From Bilabrum cf. latius (Eukaryota; Bigyra: Bicosoecida; Bigyra; Bicosoecida): DNA of 64,000 nt. The stretch's first letter is position 1. Each line of letters starts with the position of its first letter. Shown in pieces: positions 35,601 to 47,085 of this stretch. The stretch is from contig OZ237752.1 of the NCBI GenBank assembly GCA_965178125.1, positions 434,001-498,000 on the forward strand. The letters run 5' to 3'. The notes under the pieces were generated by a model. That model was not told where the DNA came from and made no database searches. It worked only from the letters and a program-made list of their open reading frames with translations. Position numbers and translations under genes: made by a program.

Positions 35601-37923
35601 GCGCAAGGTCAGGGAAGCCAAGGCCGCCGCGCGTGCCGCCGCCAAGGCCCGCAAGGCCCAGAGGCAAGCAGAGAAGGACAAGGCTGTCGCCGCAAAGGCA
35701 GAGAAGGAGCGGCAGTCCAAGGCACTCTCTGACCCTGCCGTTGCTGCTGCAGCCGCTGCTGCATCCGCCTCTAGCAGCAGCTCCTAGCCAGCCGTGGATG
35801 CCGGCAACGAGGCCTCCGCACCGGCCGCGAGCAGCAGCAGCAGCAGCAGCTCCTCCGCCAGCGCTAGCGTTTCTGCGGGGGGCGCCGATGGCGACGCTGC
35901 TGCGAGCCAGGAGGCAGCCGACACGGTGGACGCGCGGGACAGGGACGAGGTGTGGATGCGGGAGGCCTACCCAGACCTCAAGATGCTGGCCATCGGGGAG
36001 GCAGCCGCGCTCATGCCACAGCCGGGAACTCCTGCGTCCTCCACCGTGAACATGGCAGCCACAGCAGGCGCGTGGGCGGCCTACGATGCGCTGCAGCACT
36101 TCAGGGGCGCTCGCATCTCGCACGAGAGGCTTCTGAGGCCAGCTTCCTTTTCCCCCGAGCAGGAAGCGGGGGCTCTCTTCACGGTGCTGCCGCCAGCCCG
36201 CGTGATGCTGCACGCGGCGCAAGAGGCGAGGGAGGTGCTGTGGCATGAACTGGCCGCGCGCTGGGGGCCCCAAGTTGTCAAGGCGTGGTCTCCCGAGCAG
36301 CCCGAAACGAGCGCCATCGTGCACGTGGAAGCGGCCCAGCGCATGGCATTCGACCAGGAGGAAAGGTTCGTGCGGCTGAGGCACGGGGGGGTGCACTCCC
36401 GCGCCTGGTTCTGTGAGTCGGTAGATGACGCTATGAGGCTGGAGGCTATCGTAGGCAAGCAGGCGGCAAGCAAGGCGGAGAAGCAGGCCGCAGCCGCCGC
36501 CGCCGCTGCTGCTTCGGCCAACTTGTCGTCGAGCCGTGCCAGTTCGGGGACCCCGAAGCGGTCGGCTGCAGCTCCTGGCGGCGCTTCCGCTTCCTCTGCA
36601 AGCGGCACATCGTCCTCGTCCCGCCCCCAGAGGTCTTCGTCAACCAGCTCGGTGCCGGGGCAAGGGAACGACCCATCCGCGGCGGGGGCTGACGGCACGT
36701 CCTTCGCGGGGGTGGCTGCCCCAGCAGACAAGAGCAAGCGCTCGCCGGGGTACAAGGCGGCCTAGGCGCTGCTTCAGCCAGAGCCCAGCGTCCCCTGGGC
36801 CCCCGACGTCGACTCGTGCAGGTCTCGCACGGCCTGGCATACGGAGCCCCTGCCGCTGCTGCCGGGTGCTCGGCAGCCGCAAGCCCCTACGGATGGGGCC
36901 CAGGCAGCGGGGGGGAGCGGGGAACAAGCGGGCTCGTCACAGCAGGCTGCGGCTGGTACCTTGAACGGCGCCGGCTAGGGCGCGGCGAGCGCTGGGGTGC
37001 AGCCACCCCCACCTCTTTCCAACCCGAACGAGGCAATCCTCGCCTCCTAGCGGCCGGCCCCCAACGCTGACGCTGTGGCTGCCAGCCTGACCGGGCTGAG
37101 GCAGCACCTGGAGACTATGGTGCACTCGGGAGCTGCGCGGCGTGACGGTGCGGGTGGCGGCGATGTGGCCGGGGACCAGCCAGCTGAGGTGGTGAGCATG
37201 GCTTGGGACGGCACCCCCAAGGGATTCTCCGCGCGCGTTGCGTGCAGGGCCGCTCTGCTTTAGCTGGAGTAGCGTGTGGTTTCGTCTGGCATGCTTCTGT
37301 CGACTGGGACGGGATGGGAGGGGTCAGAGTACCGCGCCAGGTGGCGTGCCCGCGTGGCAGGCGCCGTGCCGGTGCTGCCTGAATCGGAGCTGCAGAGACG
37401 GGTCAGCGGTATTTTCCATGCCCTTGAGGCGGGGTCGAATTCAGTTGAGGCTGCGCCTGGTGGTCAGGGGGCCGGTGACGGCGTTAAGTCGGATGGTTTG
37501 CTCCAGTCAGCCTTGTCCAAGGCATGCAGTCCCAGCACGCTCGCCGCCATCCAGCGGAGTGCGGCCTGCGTTGCGTCTCTTCGGGCGTGCATGCTCCATC
37601 TCGAAGACAGGGTCACGGCGGAAAGTGACCTTGCGAGCGGTGCGGCGCAGCACGACACGGACGCGCTGGGGATGCCCGAGGGCGCGGCGCAGCTGGCGCG
37701 GGACAAGGGGGCGGGAGAGGCCGTGGCGGAGTGCTGGGGCGTGGCCCGGCCACACTGGCGCCGCGCCGTGTGGGAAGCTCGCACGGTGAGCCAGCTGTAC
37801 TGGCTCGTGAAGGTGTGGGAGCAGTCGGGCTTCGACTGGAGGATTCTTCACGGCGGCGCGAAGGCCAGGCGGAGGAGGAAGGCGATGCGTTCGCAAGCTG
37901 GCAAGGGCATCATGAAGTATTGA
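23616..37923 (+). CDS. Giant DDT/WHIM chromatin protein with SAP-like and DEK-C-like domains
   Basis: Proposed exons 23616-23633, 23789-25659, 25811-26114, 26248-26403 and 26563-37923 give 4,569 aa; all introns are GTGAG...CGCAG and the phases fit. Order: Gln/Pro-rich N-terminus; SAP-like helix pair near 290-340 (YTKLPVRQLRQLLRHRGLVV); DEK-C-like three-helix block near 755-809, split by intron 4 (CVESVILESQSDKISMKAIR, then RSLQDHKHTLKEMVMAAL); DDT domain near 2040-2105 (VVSCWIQLCRLAPLLRVSPI, then GLEALAQALL); poly-Asp tract near 2710-2735; WHIM1-like block near 3000-3030 (PFEWRLSLLQWLLLQVS); WHIM3-like HLGEDRAGRKYW near 3190; and a C-terminal AVWEARTVSQLYWLVKVWEQ plus SGFDW, like the WHIM2 end. 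DDT plus WHIM is the hallmark of ISWI-partner subunits (BAZ/ACF1, plant DDT proteins), which set nucleosome spacing. SAP and DEK-C suggest direct DNA binding. Many in-frame TAG codons; TGA stop. No PHD finger or bromodomain seen. Confidence 0.75.
24407..24430 (+). repeat. CAG repeat coding poly-Gln
   Basis: Seven CAG and one CAA codon in a row near residue 210 of the chromatin protein, inside a Gln-rich, Pro-rich N-terminal region that also contains TAG codons (24044-24061: LQ, TAG, G, TAG, FP, TAG). The mixture of CAG, CAA and TAG in one composition-biased region fits a common Gln meaning. Confidence 0.8.
32344..32415 (+). repeat. GAC/GAT run coding poly-Asp
   Basis: About 18 acidic codons in a row, nearly all Asp, in the chromatin protein (near residues 2710-2735). 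Acidic tracts of this kind are common in histone-binding and remodeller subunits. Antisense frames give poly-Ser artefacts. Confidence 0.85.
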
Positions 37924-40122
37924 AAAAGTCGTATCGTTCCATTCAGTCATCACCACCACCTTCGATATCTCGCACCGAACCCTCGTCCAAAGCTGAATCC
38001 CCGTGGCACTTATCCAACATCGGATTGAGGCTCCCGAGTTCACTCAGGATGATCCAGCAACACCTATACCCCGTCATGGTGGGGTTGTGGTGTAGCTAGA
38101 GCTCCTGGATCTTCGGTAAATGCAAGGAACTTTTTGTTCCTCCAGAATTTCACAAAACTTCACAATGCTATACATGTGGGTGGGCATTCAAATTGGGTTG
38201 CTTGCATTGTGTGGTGGGATAATCCACCTAGTTGTCCACCTGCGAAAGTACACATGAACTTGGGAGTGGCTGTCGCGGTAGGCATTTCGAACACAATGTC
38301 CATTCAATACAAGTAACAGGCATACAGACACGCCAAATCCGAGGCCTCGGATGGTGATGCATGAATTGTTTGGGCTCAGCACGAAGTTGTCAGAGTCTGG
38401 TTGAACAGTGTTTCCTCATTGGCCTGGCTCCAAATCGAACAACAAGACTTAAGACGCAGATAAAAGGCAAATTGAAGCTCAGCACACTGCTCGGGTCTTC
38501 TTAGAGGTTAAAATTTAGTTTGTCGTCACGAAGCGAGCCGCCCTTGCGGGTAGGCTCAAGTCAGTGGATTGACAGATAAATGGTCTCTTCACCGCAGCTG
38601 CCGTTGCCACATATCGCAGCAATTATCTGGACAAAACCAATATCGAATCATTTCAAGCTGTCAACACGGGCAAGGGGTCAGTGAACTTTGAAGACTATTC
38701 AAGCACACGTTTTCCGATCATGGCCACGCAGCCGGTGAAGGCCGGGCTCAAGAACACGGACCAATGTGTTATTCTTCATTCCCCAAATATACAAGATTAA
38801 CAAAGAAAATGCTATCGTCAACCTACACGGCCGAGGCAACCACACAGCTGCAGTCGTGTATGGCATGACCCAAACAATGATAACCCTCAGATACTATCTA
38901 GCGTTGGAAGCAAGTATCGTCAGTGCAGAAGCCACGAAGACTATCTGTTCTCCGAACCAAAAGGTGCCTCGGTCTCTTCAGCGGGCCAACTTTTGTGGTA
39001 ACAGCAAACCAAGTCACGAAAAGTGTTTACACGCATATGCTGCACGAATCTCACCTTTTAAGAACGTAGCAATAGTGATACACTCTGATTCGACAGGAAA
39101 ATCTGTGCAACTGCGGGTTTAGTAAGGAAGAAGCTCAAGGAATGGATAGTCACGGTGGCCGTAGAGACATGGGTTCAAGCTGATGCCAACAGCGGCCGCG
39201 AATCAACACCCCTCAAACAATGTAGATAAGTTACTCCATGTGCCACGTAATGCGACAGTCAGGTAGAGCTAATATGAGTTTCTCATAGAGGTGTATGCAG
39301 TGAACCGCAACAGTCCCAAACATACAGGCTACTCCAGGTCAGACAAGGCTGAAACAATAGAATCCTCAGTGCCAATGGCTCGGAATCCTTTAGCATAATT
39401 GTTCAGTTCATCACTCCTGGTGCAGACCCGGGACGGGCAGGCGCGGCAAACATGCACAAGCCGCCAGAGCACACAAACAGAACACTATATCGGTCGTCGG
39501 ACTAAAAAGAATGCGTTCTCGTCACTCCCTAAGGTAGGAAGACCGTCGTAATTAGCATAAATGAGGTTCTTCATTCGACCTACAACGGACAAACACTGAT
39601 CCCTAATCTACGATTCGATTCAGGCCAAGGGCTGACTGTCAATCCGTACACACCTGCCGCGGCCGTACAGTACAGCGAGGGATCAAACACGGCTGAGGAC
39701 TTACAGCTATTTCATAATGCACGGGTTTCACCAGTGATGAAATCGCCTGAAATTCTACTCCATTTGGGTGCCTAATTGTGCCTTCAGCGCAGGCAGCGGC
39801 GGCAGCGGCTGTCATAAACTGCACCTTACAAAATATGTAATTTATTCAGCGCTCGGTTCCTAGACGTGGGAAAGAGAGCGCCAAGGCAACGCAAACTTGA
39901 AGTGGGATATCTTGCTGCCCCGGCATTTTATCTTTGTTGTGTGCAGGCCAGGCTGCAGTACTACACGCCCTGCTGGCTGTTAGCTCGACGGAGACTTCCG
40001 TTGGACAGCTCTTTCTTGCAGCGGGTACATTCAACAGCTGAAGAGTTCGCTTGCCTAGGCGGAGCAGTTACCTTGATTGCTCAAGATAAGCTCTTTCATA
40101 CACGTTGAAGTTGTTATTAAGT
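37924..40122. other. 2.2-kb gene-poor, AT-richer interval
   Basis: Between the stop of the chromatin gene and the start of the channel gene. Composition shifts towards A+T compared with the flanking genes. The longest open frame (38766-39122) has no recognisable similarity, no codon bias like that of the genes and several stops around it. I see no tRNA, inverted repeat or transposase fragment. It probably holds a 3' UTR, the channel promoter and possibly decayed repeats. Confidence 0.5.
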
Positions 40123-43100
40123 ATGGAATCTGGAGCCAGTCGCAGGTTAGAGACATCGCAGAGTGTCCGTTCTGTCACGTCATCGAAAAAATCTGTGAGA
40201 CCGAAGAGGGTGTGAAGGGCGCTATCAGACCATCTAAAAAGATACTAGTTACTTTATTTCATTGCTAGGCTCGTCTTTTTAAGCAGGCCGATGACTTGCG
40301 AGAGTACTCGTGCTGTTGCCTCACCAGGTCCAGCTGGCTCCGAAGCTCCGCCATCCAGCTGTGGGCCCATCCGTGGTTCGATCGGTTCATCGTCGGGTGT
40401 ATTTTGCTGAACTGTGCCATTTTGGCCTTGAACGACCCACTTGATGTGGAGTCTGACGGCTGGCGGAACAAGGTCATCGAGGCAGCGGAGCTGCCATTCA
40501 CGATCATCTTCACAATCGAAATGATCGTGAAAATCATTGCCATGGACTTTATCGGCCCAAAATCGTATCTATCTGACGCTTGGAATTGGCTCGACTTTGT
40601 GGTGGTGCTGACCGGGTAAGAGCGCCATATTCTAGATTGACTCCAGCTTGCGTGCCGTGCGCCAAACAGCCCTTTTTCGTCTGTAGGCCTATCAAATGAT
40701 CTTGCAGGTTCATTTCTATGTTTCCATCGATGGGAAACTACTCCGCGCTGCGTACCTTCCGGGTGCTTCGGCCGCTGCGGACACTGACCTCGATTGAGAG
40801 CATGCGGGTGATCGTCAAGTCCATGCTGGCGTCCATCCCAGCCCTGTTCAGCGTGGTTCTTCTGTGCGCCTTCATCTTCCTTGTTTTCGGAATTGTTGGT
40901 GTGCAGTTGTGGCCTGGAGCTCTCCAAGGTCGCTGCATGTACGAGGACCCCGAGGCGCCCGGCACTCTGCTCCAGACGCCAGCAGAGCAGCACTGCCCCG
41001 TCTCGTGTGCGGACCAAGCAGAACTGTACCCTGGCGTTGAGTGCATTTAGTACTATGGGTAGCAATGCAGTTCCCAGACAGAGCTGCTGCATTCGTTCGC
41101 AAACGGAACCACTGCATCGGTGGTGCTGCCGACAGTGTGCCGCTATGTGGAGAACCCCAACTTCGGTTTCACCGGCTTTGACAACATCGGGCAGGCATTC
41201 CTGACTATCTTCACGTCAATCACCCTAGAGGGCTGGGTGGACGTGATGTACGGCCTGAACGCAAGCTGGGGAATCGCCCCGTTCAACGCCTTCTACTTCA
41301 TCTGCCTAATCCTGTTCGGCAGCTTCTTCCTCCTCAACCTGGCCCTCGCCGTGATCTGGGACGAGTACGAGAAGGCCGAACAGCAAGAGGCCGAAAAGCA
41401 CGAGAAAGAGGCCGCGGAGCAAGCTGCAATCGATGACGAGAAGCGCGCGAATGGGGAGGAAGTGCCGGCGAGGGGCAGCGGCGATACCGACGAGGGGGAA
41501 CGCGACGAGGACGAGGCACAGCTGCACCAAGCCCTGAATTCGTGCTGCGGGTCTGCCGGCCGGCCCATCGTCGAGAGCCTCACAGTGATCGTGGAAGCTC
41601 CGCTATTCGACTACGTGGTCACATTCCTCATCATACTCAACACGGTGGCTCTGTCAATGGAGTATCACGGCATGTCGGAGAGTTACACGACCGGGCTCGA
41701 GGTTGCCAACTACATCTTCACCGCGTGCTTCGCCATGGAGATGGTCTTCAAGATGCTCGGCCTGGGTCTCGCCGGCTACTTTTCCGTCAAATTTAACATC
41801 TTTGACTGCGTGATCGTCGCATTTTCGCTGGTGGAGATCGGGTTCGAGCTGGCGAGCTCGGATGCTCTGGGTGCCGGGCTGTCCGCACTGCGCACCTTCC
41901 GCCTCCTCAGGGTGTTCAAGCTGGCCAAATCGTGGGAGGATCTAAACAAGCTATTGTCTACCATCGCGCAGAGCATCATGGAGGTGGCCAACGCCTCGGT
42001 GGTCCTGCTCATCATCATGTTCATCTTCGTGCTGCTAGGCATGCAGATGTTCGGCGGAGTCTACGACGACAGCTTCTCGCCGGATGAGAAGCCGAGGGCG
42101 CACTTTGACAACTTCTGGTGGGCATTTGTGACCGTGTTCCAGGTTCTCACGGGCGAAAACTGGAACGAAGTTCTGTACAACACCATGTTTGCCGCGGGCC
42201 CTGGTGCGGCTGTCCTGTACTTCGTTGCTCTCAACATGGTCGGCAACTACCTCATCCTCAACCTTTTCCTGGCAATCCTGCTAGGTAATTTTGATGTAGA
42301 GCCGGACGTTGATGAAGACGAGGAGGAGGAAGAGGCGGGGAGCGGAGAAATAGGTCAAGGCTTTGGAAAGTCAGCTGCTGGAATGCACAATTCGCCGGGC
42401 GGGTCGGCCATCGTCGATGTCGCGAGGCGTGGACTTGGCAGCAGCAGCAGCGGCGGCGCCATGCCGCAATACACCGAGACCGAGTCCTCTGGGCTGTCTA
42501 GTCCCAAGCCCTTGCCGGCGGCGTCTGGCAACACCAAGGAGCTTCGTGCAGCGCTGTTCAGTGCTGCCTCGTCATCGCATGGGCCAGCTCCGTTCCAGGT
42601 CGAGCCCACAAAGAAGCCAGCGTCTACCTTGTCATCGGGAGCAGCGGAAGAACTGCCGCTTGGTGGCGCAAGTCGAGTGCTTTCAGCCCCAAAAAAGGGG
42701 GCATCTGACCACCTGATCGCCAGCAAGGGCGGTGCAAGCGGGCACCAAGGTGAAGAGAATGAGAAGGAGCTCCGGCAGTCTGTCTCGATGGAGGAGTTGC
42801 ACAGCGAGCAGAACCGCCATTCAGAAAACCAATCCATGGATGTCGCTGGCACCGCAAGCTCCAAGGCCACAGATGTGAACGCATCCTCACAGAGTGCCAA
42901 AGGACCAGGAACGGAGGCTGCGCAGGCTCACTCGTCGTTCGTCGTTGGAGTGGGGGGCAGCGCCGCGTCGCACTCGACACCATCTACGAACGCCAGCAGA
43001 CAGTCTAAAAGGTCCCAGAAGAGCGGCACTCCGCGGACCTCCAGGGAACTGAGCACCCCCACTAGGGGCAGTCGCCGGCGATCGAACGTGCTGAAGACGG

Positions 43101-46100
43101 CCATGTCGTTCCGCGGAAGAGAGGCCCGCATGGAGACCAAGCTGGCTGGTCCTGGCGGGAAAGAGATCACTGTGGGTCTCTCGGCGTTCGGAGACGTGGA
43201 GATATCGTCTCCGAAGAAGAAGAAGGAGAAGGCGTCTGGGGAGGGCGGCGAGAAGACCTACCAGGACCGCTTCTGGCAGCAAGCAAGCAGTGGAGAGGCC
43301 GCAAACTGCTGGGACGACTACTCCCTGTTCCTGTTTGCACCGGGCAATATACTCCGGCAGGGTTGCTTCGCGCTGGCGCACAACAAGTGGTTCGATCGAG
43401 TGATCCTGGCGCTGATTGCCATATCCTCCATCCTGCTGGCCATCGATGAGCCGAGGCTTGCGAGCTGCAAGGACCTGCCCACTTCCGACCCATCCAGCTG
43501 CAAAGTGCTCTCGGACACGCTTTTCTGGATGGACGTAGTCATATCGGGCTTCTTCGTCCTCGAGATGGTGGTCAAAGTCGTGGCCTTGGGCTTTGTGATC
43601 GGTGAGGACGCCTACCTCCGGTCCAGCTGGAACATCCTGGATTTCGTGATCGTGATCATATCCATCGTGTCACTGGCAGTAGGAGACGGCGGGTCTCAGC
43701 TCAAGGCCCTCAAGAGCATGCGGGCTCTTCGCGCCCTCAGGCCGCTGCGGGTGGTGGCTCGAAACCCGGGACTTCGACTGGTGGTCAACGCAATCTTCGG
43801 CTCCTTGCCAAAGGTGAGCAACGTGGCCCTGGTGAACTTCCTGTTCTTCCTCGTATTCGCAGTCATCGGAGTGCAGAACTTCATGGGGGCGCTCAATCGG
43901 TGCAACGACGAGTCCGTGTCAGAGGCGAACCAGTGCGTGGGCACGTACAACGCCACCGGGGACGCATGCATGCAGCTGCCGACTCCCGAGGAATCAGATG
44001 CTTGCGCACAGTCTCCGGTGGGAGCACCGTTTCCGCGCATTTGGGGACCGCCACCCTTCCATTTTGACAACGTGCTCAACTCCCTATTGACCGTGTGGGA
44101 GGTTGCCACGGGGGAGATGTGGCCGGATATCATGTACGAAGCAGTGGACGCCGTGGGACCGGACCAGCCACAGGTGCGAGACAACAACCCCGCGGCTGCC
44201 CTGTACTTCCTGGCCATCAACGTGGTCTTCGCCTTCTTCATGCTGGAGATTTTCACCGGTATTGTCATAGACAACTTCAACAACATCAAGGAGACTGCTT
44301 CTGGGTCTGCCCTGCTGACGGAGGACCAGCGCAAGTGGGTGGCCTCCACCAAGATGATGCTGTCCGTGAAGCCAGAAGAAGCCGTGAAGCCGCCTCCACC
44401 GAGCGGTTTTGATTGGTTTGATGCGTGCAGGTAGTGGTGCTGTGATGTGGCGCAGGCGGTGTGGTTCGAGTGGACGATCATGGCACTGATTCTGCTCAAT
44501 ACGGCAGTGTTGGCGGCTAGAACCTTCGGCCAGTCTCAACAGGTGGAGCTGGGCTTTGAGATTGCGAACTATGTCTTTGCTGCGCTGTTCATGCTCGAGG
44601 CCGCCATCAAGCTGCTCGGTCTCGGCCTGCAGCAGTACTTCCGCAAGCGCTGGAACATCTTCGACTTTGTGCTGGTGCTGGCTAGCATCGTTGGCATCGC
44701 TGCGAATTTCGGGTCCGTCGCCACTCTGTTCAGGATCGTGCGTGTCGCGAGGGTGGTCCGCCTCGTGAAGGTGTCAAAGGGGCTGCAACGTATGTTCAGG
44801 ACGCTCATCTTCGCCATCCCGCAGCTGATTAACGTGTTTGGGGTGCTGCTGCTGGTCTTCTTCATCTTCGCCTGCGTTGGCATGAACCTGTTCGGCGGGA
44901 TCAAGCATGGCGAATTCCTGAACGGCGATGCCAACTTTGATACTTTCTTTGTGGCCATGCTGACTCTGTTCCGCATCTCCACGGGTGAGTCGTACAACGG
45001 CATCATGCACGACTGCATGGTCCGGCCTCCGTTCTGCGTAGATGGGCAGAACTGCGGAGACGTCATCATCGCCCCGCTGTACTTCGTCTTCTTCTACATC
45101 ATGTCGGCGTTCATCCTGTTGAACCTGCTGGTCGCCATCATCCTGGACCAGTTCCAGGACACCAAGAGGCTAGAGGAGCGGGCTGGGTCCTTCGTTCTGA
45201 CTCCCTCCATGCTCGAGCATTTCCAGGGCACCTGGCAGACCGTCGACCCGGACGCGAGCGGTTTCGTCAAGTACGATGGCCTCATGAAGCTGGTCACGTC
45301 TCTCGATTACCCCTTAGGCCTGCGGGGTCACCCTGCCATCCGCACTGACAAGCAGCTGGTGCCCGAGGCAACCAGGCTGCTGTCGCTGCTCGACGTGCCG
45401 CACGTGAGCGGGGAGAGGTACCCCATGCTGGTGGTGCTGCAGTCGCTGGCCAACAACGCGGGGGAGCCGGAGTGGTCCGAGCTGGAGGTTGCGGCAACTG
45501 TCATGAACGTCGATGGTGACATCAAGTCGTTCGGTGGGATCTAGCAAGCTATGGCGGTGCGGGCGATCCAGAAAACCGCCCGGATTTGGCTCGCTGCCTT
45601 GGGGCTACGAAACAAAAGTGGGATCAACAAGCAGCCGAGCGAATCAAGCGTTTCTCAAGAACTGGAGCTCGCCACAAAGGGCGATGAAGCGCCTCAGGCT
45701 GCACAAACCGAGGGAGGGGCTCACGCCAGCGATGGAGGGGGTGCTGCCGCAGCTGCTGGGGATGCAGAGCTGAACAATAATGATACGCTCGAAATGATCG
45801 CCGAAGATAAGTGGCGGCACGAAAGTGGACACGCGGGTGCGCTGTCCAAGGTTAGTCCAGAGGGGCCTGTTGAATCGTTGCGGGTCGCAGGGGGAAAGCA
45901 GGAACGGTCAACTGCAGCAGCGAGTGGATCGGATCCCAAGACTGCTGTGGATAGCTCACGGGGTGCTCGTGCAACCGATGGTTTGAGTATTGTCGAGGAT
46001 ATGCCAGCCCACTCAAAGAGTGGCAATGAGATAGGCCGCCCGCCACAGCACGATAGATCCAAGTCGCCGGCAGGCGTGGTTCGATTGCCTCCGATAGGGG

Positions 46101-46111
46101 GCACTAATTGA
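40123..46111 (+). CDS. Four-domain voltage-gated calcium channel alpha subunit
   Basis: Exons 40123-40194, 40287-40615 and 40708-46111 give 1,934 aa; introns are GTGAGA...AAGCAG and GTAAGA...TTGCAG. A plasma- or ciliary-membrane pore with four S1-S6 repeats. S4 sensors are clear: FRVLRPLRTL (I), FRLLRVFKLAK (II), KSMRALRALRPLRVV (III), FRIVRVARVVRLVK (IV). Each pore loop has Glu at the filter: TLEGW (residue about 308), TGENW (617), TGEMW (1270), TGESY (1564), an EEEE ring typical of calcium-selective channels; repeat IV has Tyr for the usual Trp. After repeat IV there is an EF-hand-like loop (DPDASGFVKYDG, near 1650) and an IQ motif (AIQKTARIWLAAL, near 1750), the usual calmodulin site. In-frame TAG codons occur at 41048, 41060, 44432 (III-IV linker) and 45542 (just before the IQ segment); without reading them the protein falls into pieces. 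TGA stop. The long II-III linker is Ser-rich. Confidence 0.93.
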
Positions 46112-46145
46112 TGACGTTTATATATCTTTGATAACTTTGTACACC

Positions 46146-46149
46146 GTAG
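46146..46149. other. Target-site duplication, left copy (GTAG)
   Basis: Four bases directly outside the left inverted repeat, identical to those directly outside the right one (50045-50048). Confidence 0.6.
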
Positions 46150-46167
46150 CCGGCGCCGTGAAAGGTC
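46150..46167 (+). repeat. Left terminal inverted repeat
   Basis: CCGGCGCCGTGAAAGGTC; the exact reverse complement is at 50027-50044. The first part contains the palindrome GGCGCC. Confidence 0.88.
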
Positions 46168-47085
46168 CGCCATTATTGGCATTCCGAGTCCCAAAATCGC
46201 GACCATCGTGCCTTTAGGCTCCCATTGCTGAGAACTGGACCAATTTCTTGGGTAAATTTACATTGCAAAAATATCTAATGTAACATTTAAATGTAATGCA
46301 GTCCCAACGGAGCCATGCAATTCGCAGCATTAGACTGAAAACGAGTCGTGCTTGCGACCACCATTTTTGGCGACCACCCCCAGCCCAAGATTTTACTCGC
46401 TGGCGAGGGGTGCCAGATGCACGCACCGTGTGCCGCCAAAAAAGCTTTTCTTTGGTTTCTGTTGGTACTTAGTAGTTGAACACATACTTGACAACATGTT
46501 ATCAGGTCGCCAGGCTCATTCATTAGCAATCTAGCGAAATTTGGCTGCCATTCCAACACACGTCGGTTCAAACGGTTCCAAAATTTGCAGGGCATTTATA
46601 CCTTAGCGCAATAGACTTTTAACACACTGGCACTACTGTTGAGATACAAGGGTATTGAATGCAATATCATGTGGAGGATTCCGTCTAAGTTTGCGAGAAG
46701 AACGAGTGGGAGGCGAAAAAGTGGCTCCAGCGGCGCGTCCGAAGTTGGGTCTCGGGGTGCAAGTGCCCCTGGTGGGAGTGCCTCGTCTCGGCGTCACGAG
46801 CAGAAATCCGCCAAACTCAGGCTCATCGATCAAATTGAGTACGGTATTGTTATGGTTGATGGAATTGCATGGGCTGTAGCCGGCTATTTTCGGGGTACCG
46901 TACAATCTGCCGCAGAGGCACCGGAAGCCATGAATGTGGCACTCATTGACAGTATCCATGCATCCGTGGTATGCTTGACGAGGTGTTGGTTGAAAATCAT
47001 TCCATGGTGATGTGGACGAGCTTAAATAATTATACAGAGGTATAATAGGGCCACAATCGGGCTTGCGTCCTGTGCAGAATTGGCC
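46168..47085 (+). other. Transposon 5' internal region
   Basis: 918 bases between the left repeat and the first plausible transposase ATG. A plus-strand frame from about 46639 to a TGA at 47008 is rich in Arg, Ser and Gly (RIPSKFARRTSGRRKSGSSG) and could be an upstream exon or accessory frame. The minus strand of the same stretch is also open, so I do not call a gene. Confidence 0.4.

Noticed and set aside
38766-39122. 118-codon ORF in the gene-poor interval
   Set aside because: No similarity or codon bias like that of the neighbours, no splice or stop context supporting it.
38500-39200. tRNA genes, including a Gln-CUA suppressor
   Set aside because: A few T-loop-like strings were seen but no cloverleaf with matching arms could be drawn.
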